Origin: an uncultured Flavobacterium sp.
GTDB taxonomy: Bacteria > Bacteroidota > Bacteroidia > Flavobacteriales > Flavobacteriaceae
Assembly: GCF_946220915.1 (NCBI RefSeq)
Contig: NZ_CAMIHH010000123.1
Span: 1-8,491, forward strand
DNA length: 8,491 nucleotides
Direction: 5' to 3'
Part shown: positions 5,088-8,491 of the stretch, one piece after another
Layout of the letters: every line of letters starts with the position of its first letter
Numbering within the stretch: position 1 is the first letter of the stretch
The notes under the pieces: model-generated
What the model saw: the letters and a program-made list of their open reading frames with translations, nothing else
Told to the model about the DNA's origin: nothing
The model's database searches: none
Translations under genes and position numbers: made by a program

Positions 5088-7714
5088 TGAAAACATATTT
5101 TTCAAAATATCTGAAAGTTGTTTACGGCCCAATGGCTGTAATCATTTTTGGGTTAGTGGCCTGTCCCCTATCGGGACAGGTGCTAACCAAAAAGGATCTG
5201 GCTGAAGATGATTATCATTTATGGCACACTTTGGTGAGCGAATCATTATCTGCAGATGGTAATTGGATTAGCCATTACGTCAAATACGAGACTGGAAAGG
5301 ACACGCTGTTTGTGCGGAGTACCCGACGTGACCTGCATTATGCATTTCCCGGTGCAGTAAAAGGAAGGTTCTTTCAGGAGGACTATTTTATTTGTAACAA
5401 TAGTGACAGCAGTATGTCATTGCTAAACTTAAAAGACGGGAAAACCATTAGGATACCCAATACGACAAGCGCGCAATTATCAGCCGATGGAGAGGTTCTG
5501 GTTACCATAGAAAATAAAGCGGACGGTTATGACCTGGTTTTACGGAGTCGCAACGGTAGCGTCCAAAAGACTATATCCGGGGTAAAGGATTATATCTGGA
5601 ATAACAGAAAGGATGCCATTGCCTATTCGCGATACGACGGATCCTCAGGGAACGTCAATATTCTGTTGGTGCAAGACAAAAAGACACACCTGGTCGCTAC
5701 AGCGAAACTGGCCTTTTCAGGACTTACATGGTCTGCCAATGATTCATCAATAGCTTTTTATGGAGAATCTGTATCCGGAAACAGTGAGGAAAATACGCTG
5801 TTCCATTACATAGTACATACCGGTGAGTTAAACCGAATCACTTCTTTGCAAAGAGGATTTCCTGTTGGGATGGTTGTTTTTCCTGATAATTTTAGGCCGC
5901 TAAGGATTTCAAAAGATGACGGGAGAATATTTTTTGGGTTAAGAAATGCTATAAAACGTTCCCATGTAGTCCCGGGAGGCGAGGTTGAAATATGGAATGG
6001 TAATGCAAAGAAGCTGTACCCGATACAACATTACCTTGACACCTTCGGATATGCAAATGAGTTGGGGGTCTGGTTTCCCAAAAGGGGCGTGATACAGATA
6101 ACAAACAGGGATGATTACATTATGTTGGCAGGAAATGAAAATTATGCCTTGGTAGGAAATACTGATAATTACCCACCCCAGTATACCAGCCATGCTATTA
6201 TGGACTTCAATCTCCTTAAGCTGGATTCAGGTGAATCGATAAAGTTCCTGGAAGGTCAGTCCGGTGGTACTGCCCAGTTAAGGACATCACCTGACGGGAT
6301 GTATATACTCTATTACCGTGATGCCAACTGGTGGTCATATTCCATAGCCAAAAAGAAACACACCAATATTACTTTGGGAACAAAACTACATTGGGATAAG
6401 AGCGATGTAGATGGAACAACCTTTGACGCTTATGGGATTGGGGGATGGACAGATGCCAATGAAGTAATAATTTATGACCGTTTCGACCTTTGGCTGGTTT
6501 CAATGGATGGGCAGAGGAAGAGCGCGCTCACACACAACCGCGAACGTATGGAACAGGCAAGGATTGTTCCTCCCGACAGGTGGAAATCAAATTTGAATTA
6601 TACGGGTTCCTTTATCCCACAGGTCGATCTGAGTACTGGTATATTATTGCAAATCTATAATTTTAAGGACTGTTCATACGGCTACGCAACCTACAGCAAA
6701 AGGCAGGGCCTCAGCCCTGTTTACTCTAATGGGACATCAATTACAAATATCTTAAAAACATCTGATAGCGATGTGGTTGCATATGTCGAACAGAAGTACG
6801 ATGTGCCACCAAAAATAGTCGTTGCAAAAAAAGGGGCTGCACCTAAAACGATCTTTCAGAGCAATCATCATCATACAAATTTTAACTGGGGCGAATCGAA
6901 AGTTGTGACCTATTGCAATAGTAAGGGTGATGAACTGAAGGGCGCATTATTTTACCCGCCACACTATGATAGGCATAAAAAATATCCGATGGTTGTCTAC
7001 ATATACGAAACATTATCTTCCAAGGTGAATGAGTATGTAAACCCTACTTTTATGAATCCCCATGGTTTCAACATTTCAAACTTATTGGCAAAAGGATACC
7101 TGATACTGCTACCCGACATTCTCTACGAAACAGGAAATACAGGGCAATCCGCTACCGATTGTGTGACTTCCGCCGTAAAAGCAGTAATACGAAGCGAAAA
7201 TGTCGACCCTTCCCGCATCGGGTTGCTGGGGCATTCTTTCGGGGGATTTGAAACCAATTACATTGTCACCCAGACCGATATTTTTGCGGCGGCGGTTAGC
7301 GGGTCGGCAGTATCTGATGCAGTCAGCGGTTATCTCTCCATACGCCCTAACACAGATGAAATTGATATATGGCGTTACGAGGATTTTATTTATCGTATGG
7401 GAGGGTCTTTGTATGACTGTAAAGATCAATACTTAAACAATTCCCCGGTCCTGCATGCAGCTAAAATTACTACACCGTTGCTTCTTTTTGCAGGAAAGCA
7501 GGATGATAATGTGGATCCAGAACAAAGCCTGGAACTTTATATTGCCCTCAGGCGCCTGCAAAAGCCAGTCATAATGCTGATGTACCCTTCTGAAGGCCAT
7601 GCCATGGCAAGTACAGCCAACGCTATGGATTTAACTAAAAGGGTCGAGAATTGGTTTGATTTCTTTCTGAAAGGCGATAAGGCTGGGCAATGGATATGTG
7701 ACGGGATTGATTGA
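5087..7714 (+). CDS. Exported S9-family (prolyl oligopeptidase-like) serine peptidase
   Basis: A serine peptidase expected to cleave short peptides in the periplasm or on an envelope membrane. The 875-aa protein has an N-terminal export signal (hydrophobic core about 15-26). LVAC (23-26) could be a lipobox, or signal peptidase I could cut near SGQ (29-31). Residues about 35-610 look like the S9 beta-propeller (repeated WSANDSSIAFY- and SPDGMYILYY-like strands). The alpha/beta-hydrolase domain is about 620-865, with nucleophile Ser717 in GHSFGG (715-720), Asp806 in GKQDDNV (803-809) and His838 in EGHAM. Tyr640 (VYIYE) is a possible oxyanion residue. All triad positions are present. Its ATG overlaps the susD stop (TGATG), implying translational coupling; TTG at 5084 is one codon upstream but less likely. 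I see no Glu-Glu motif like that of DPP-IV, nor a T9SS C-terminal domain. Substrate is unknown. Confidence 0.9.
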   Translation: MKTYFSKYLKVVYGPMAVIIFGLVACPLSGQVLTKKDLAEDDYHLWHTLVSESLSADGNWISHYVKYETGKDTLFVRSTRRDLHYAFPGAVKGRFFQEDYFICNNSDSSMSLLNLKDGKTIRIPNTTSAQLSADGEVLVTIENKADGYDLVLRSRNGSVQKTISGVKDYIWNNRKDAIAYSRYDGSSGNVNILLVQDKKTHLVATAKLAFSGLTWSANDSSIAFYGESVSGNSEENTLFHYIVHTGELNRITSLQRGFPVGMVVFPDNFRPLRISKDDGRIFFGLRNAIKRSHVVPGGEVEIWNGNAKKLYPIQHYLDTFGYANELGVWFPKRGVIQITNRDDYIMLAGNENYALVGNTDNYPPQYTSHAIMDFNLLKLDSGESIKFLEGQSGGTAQLRTSPDGMYILYYRDANWWSYSIAKKKHTNITLGTKLHWDKSDVDGTTFDAYGIGGWTDANEVIIYDRFDLWLVSMDGQRKSALTHNRERMEQARIVPPDRWKSNLNYTGSFIPQVDLSTGILLQIYNFKDCSYGYATYSKRQGLSPVYSNGTSITNILKTSDSDVVAYVEQKYDVPPKIVVAKKGAAPKTIFQSNHHHTNFNWGESKVVTYCNSKGDELKGALFYPPHYDRHKKYPMVVYIYETLSSKVNEYVNPTFMNPHGFNISNLLAKGYLILLPDILYETGNTGQSATDCVTSAVKAVIRSENVDPSRIGLLGHSFGGFETNYIVTQTDIFAAAVSGSAVSDAVSGYLSIRPNTDEIDIWRYEDFIYRMGGSLYDCKDQYLNNSPVLHAAKITTPLLLFAGKQDDNVDPEQSLELYIALRRLQKPVIMLMYPSEGHAMASTANAMDLTKRVENWFDFFLKGDKAGQWICDGID

Positions 7715-7726
7715 TCACAATAAAAA

Positions 7727-7754
7727 AAATGCAGCTTCTTTGGAAGCTGCATTT
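7727..7754. terminator. Bidirectional intrinsic terminator between convergent units
   Basis: AAATGCAGCTTC (7727-7738) and GAAGCTGCATTT (7743-7754) form a perfect 12-bp stem with loop TTTG. Rightward, it is followed by TTTCATTTT-type sequence and lies 12 bases after the peptidase stop. Leftward, it gives a run of eight T (7729-7722) and lies 17 bases beyond the stop of the DUF6520-like gene. It therefore ends both the susC-susD-peptidase operon and the minus-strand operon. Confidence 0.9.
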
Positions 7755-7771
7755 CATTTTAAACACGGCAA

Positions 7772-8053
7772 CTAAGGATTGACCTTCCATAGCATCTCAA
7801 CGCACTGGTTCGAACCGTTCAGCCTGTAAACCTGCCTTTCCGGGATAAAGGCCTTACAGGGGTTAGGCGTCGGAGCAACCTGGCAGTCCACTTCAACTAC
7901 AAGGCAGTTGGAAGCTGTAGGATTATGCACGTAACCAAGAATGGTTGCTGCATTTTTATCCTCTTTCGAAGCAATGGCTTTTGTGCCAACAGCACCTGCG
8001 CTGGCCAGCATGAAAGCGGCGGCAGGCAAAATCATTTTTACAAATGTTCTCAT
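7772..8053 (-). CDS. Small secreted DUF6520-like protein with four cysteines
   Basis: A 93-aa protein starting at ATG 8053 after an A/T-rich leader and ending at TAG 7774-7772. Residues 1-28 form a signal-peptide-like segment (MRTFVKMILPAAAFMLASAG, then AVGTKAIA), so the mature part is about 65 residues. It contains Cys50, Cys57, Cys66 and Cys84, enough for two disulfides, around a Pro-rich APTPNPC segment, and ends WKVNP. The overall plan (short AT-coded leader, ILPAAAF core, four Cys, about 90 aa) resembles the DUF6520 family of flavobacteria, whose function is not known. It is the last gene of a minus-strand unit, 68 bases after the propeller gene, and converges on the peptidase gene with a shared terminator. 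Similar small exported proteins are often next to six-bladed propeller genes, from general knowledge. I do not assign a function. Confidence 0.8.
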   Translation of the reverse strand: MRTFVKMILPAAAFMLASAGAVGTKAIASKEDKNAATILGYVHNPTASNCLVVEVDCQVAPTPNPCKAFIPERQVYRLNGSNQCVEMLWKVNP

Positions 8054-8076
8054 GATAAAAAAATTTAAATTAAAAA

Positions 8077-8112
8077 TTCGATCTACTCTTTTCTACAGGT
8101 TTTCGATCTTAC
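8077..8112. repeat. Short direct repeat in the propeller/DUF6520-like intergenic gap
   Basis: TTCGATCTAC (8077-8086) recurs as TTCGATCTTAC (8102-8112), 25 bases apart start to start, with TCTAC also at 8092-8096. It lies in the 68-base gap just upstream of the DUF6520-like start (minus strand). It could be a regulator site or a chance duplication; no promoter box is visible beside it. Confidence 0.3.
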
Positions 8113-8121
8113 CCCTGGTAT

Positions 8122-8491
8122 CTAATCGGACGCTAAATGCCCGTTGAGGGAATATCTATGGAGTTCGTTACCTACCAGGGCAAATAAATTTGAGTTGACG
8201 ACTATCATATCCCGCAGCCTGAATTTTTTCGTATCATAGATATAGGTGCTCGACAGATATGTATTATCCCTGATATTATAGATATCGACAATGCTTGCAG
8301 TCTCCCACATTGACTTTGACTCATACTTGCCACGGACCGTTGAATTGACAAACAATAGATTATTGCTTAGAACTGCGAGCTTATTGCTTACCTCGGTGGA
8401 TGAAGCAAGCTGAGCGATGCCCGTATTCTTGTTGTGGGAAACTTTGATATTAGCTATAGCATTCGTATCAATCGTGTTACCTCTGTACAGA
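8122..8491 (-). CDS. C-terminal fragment of a probable beta-propeller (TolB-like/BF3164-like) protein
   Basis: A frame open from the right edge (first full codon at 8490) to TAG 8124-8122 gives the last 122 residues of a longer protein. The sequence alternates short strands and turns, with segments such as SNKLAVLSNNLLFVN, ASIVDIYNIRDNTYLSSTYI and NSNLFALVGNELHRYSLNG. The 'V-D-I-Y-x-I-x-x-x-x-Y-L-S-S' then 'N-x-L-F-A-L-V-G' pattern is typical of the last blades of six-bladed propeller lipoproteins common in Bacteroidota. The N-terminus, and so any lipobox, is outside the window. The TTG at 8355 inside the frame is not a start, because the frame remains coding upstream. It precedes the DUF6520-like gene by 68 bases on the same strand, so the two are probably co-transcribed. 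Coding status is secure; the propeller assignment is moderate. Confidence 0.65.
   Translation of the reverse strand, partial: LYRGNTIDTNAIANIKVSHNKNTGIAQLASSTEVSNKLAVLSNNLLFVNSTVRGKYESKSMWETASIVDIYNIRDNTYLSSTYIYDTKKFRLRDMIVVNSNLFALVGNELHRYSLNGHLASD

Noticed and set aside
4237..5205. ORFs within or overlapping susD and the start of the peptidase gene in other frames
   Set aside because: They are shadows of the coding frames; no signal, motif or start context supports them.
7620..7714. Possible type IX secretion C-terminal domain on the peptidase
   Set aside because: The protein ends shortly after the hydrolase domain (WFDFFLKGDKAGQW, then a few residues); no extra sorting domain is present.
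7941..8147. 68-aa plus-strand ORF opposite the DUF6520-like gene
   Set aside because: It is antisense to a well-supported secreted small protein and extends into the A/T-rich leader; its composition follows the complementary strand.
8122..8355. Complete 77-aa minus-strand gene starting at TTG 8355
   Set aside because: The same frame stays open and protein-like to the right edge, so this is the tail of a larger gene rather than a complete small one.

Overview
The window looks like a Bacteroidota chromosome segment, probably a Flavobacteriia/Sphingobacteriia-type organism. The evidence is a SusC/SusD outer-membrane pair, A/T-rich leaders with no clear Shine-Dalgarno sites, a perfect TAnnTTTG promoter -7 box, and a small secreted protein of the DUF6520 type that I know mainly from flavobacteria. 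These family assignments come from reading motifs, not from database searches.

Layout, left to right. (1) Positions 68-1, minus strand: the first 22 codons of a probable XRE-type helix-turn-helix regulator running off the left edge, with a perfect 10-bp inverted repeat (108-133) upstream as a likely operator. (2) Positions 69-690: a 622-base stretch with no confident gene. It holds the palindrome, a TAAATTTG -7 box, an RNA-like region (251-361) that can fold in two mutually exclusive ways, two overlapping short ORFs on opposite strands (406-577), and a leftward terminator-like hairpin (612-650). (3) Positions 691-7714, plus strand: a compact three-gene operon of susC-like (1002 aa), susD-like (456 aa, 17 bases downstream) and an S9-family serine peptidase (875 aa, overlapping the susD stop by one base as TGATG). 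(4) Positions 7727-7754: a 12-bp-stem bidirectional terminator between convergent units. (5) Positions 8490-7772, minus strand: the C-terminal 122 residues of a probable beta-propeller protein, then a 93-aa secreted four-cysteine DUF6520-like protein.

How the genes may work together: SusC and SusD would form a TonB-dependent lidded importer in the outer membrane, and the co-transcribed exported S9 peptidase would trim imported substrate in the envelope. A peptidase, rather than a glycoside hydrolase or sulfatase, as the only enzyme suggests a peptide substrate, as in the RagAB peptide importer. The convergent pair (propeller plus small Cys-rich secreted protein) is a candidate partner system, but a functional link is inference only. 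The most unusual part is the 251-361 region, whose geometry resembles a conditional terminator or attenuator without any recognised aptamer.
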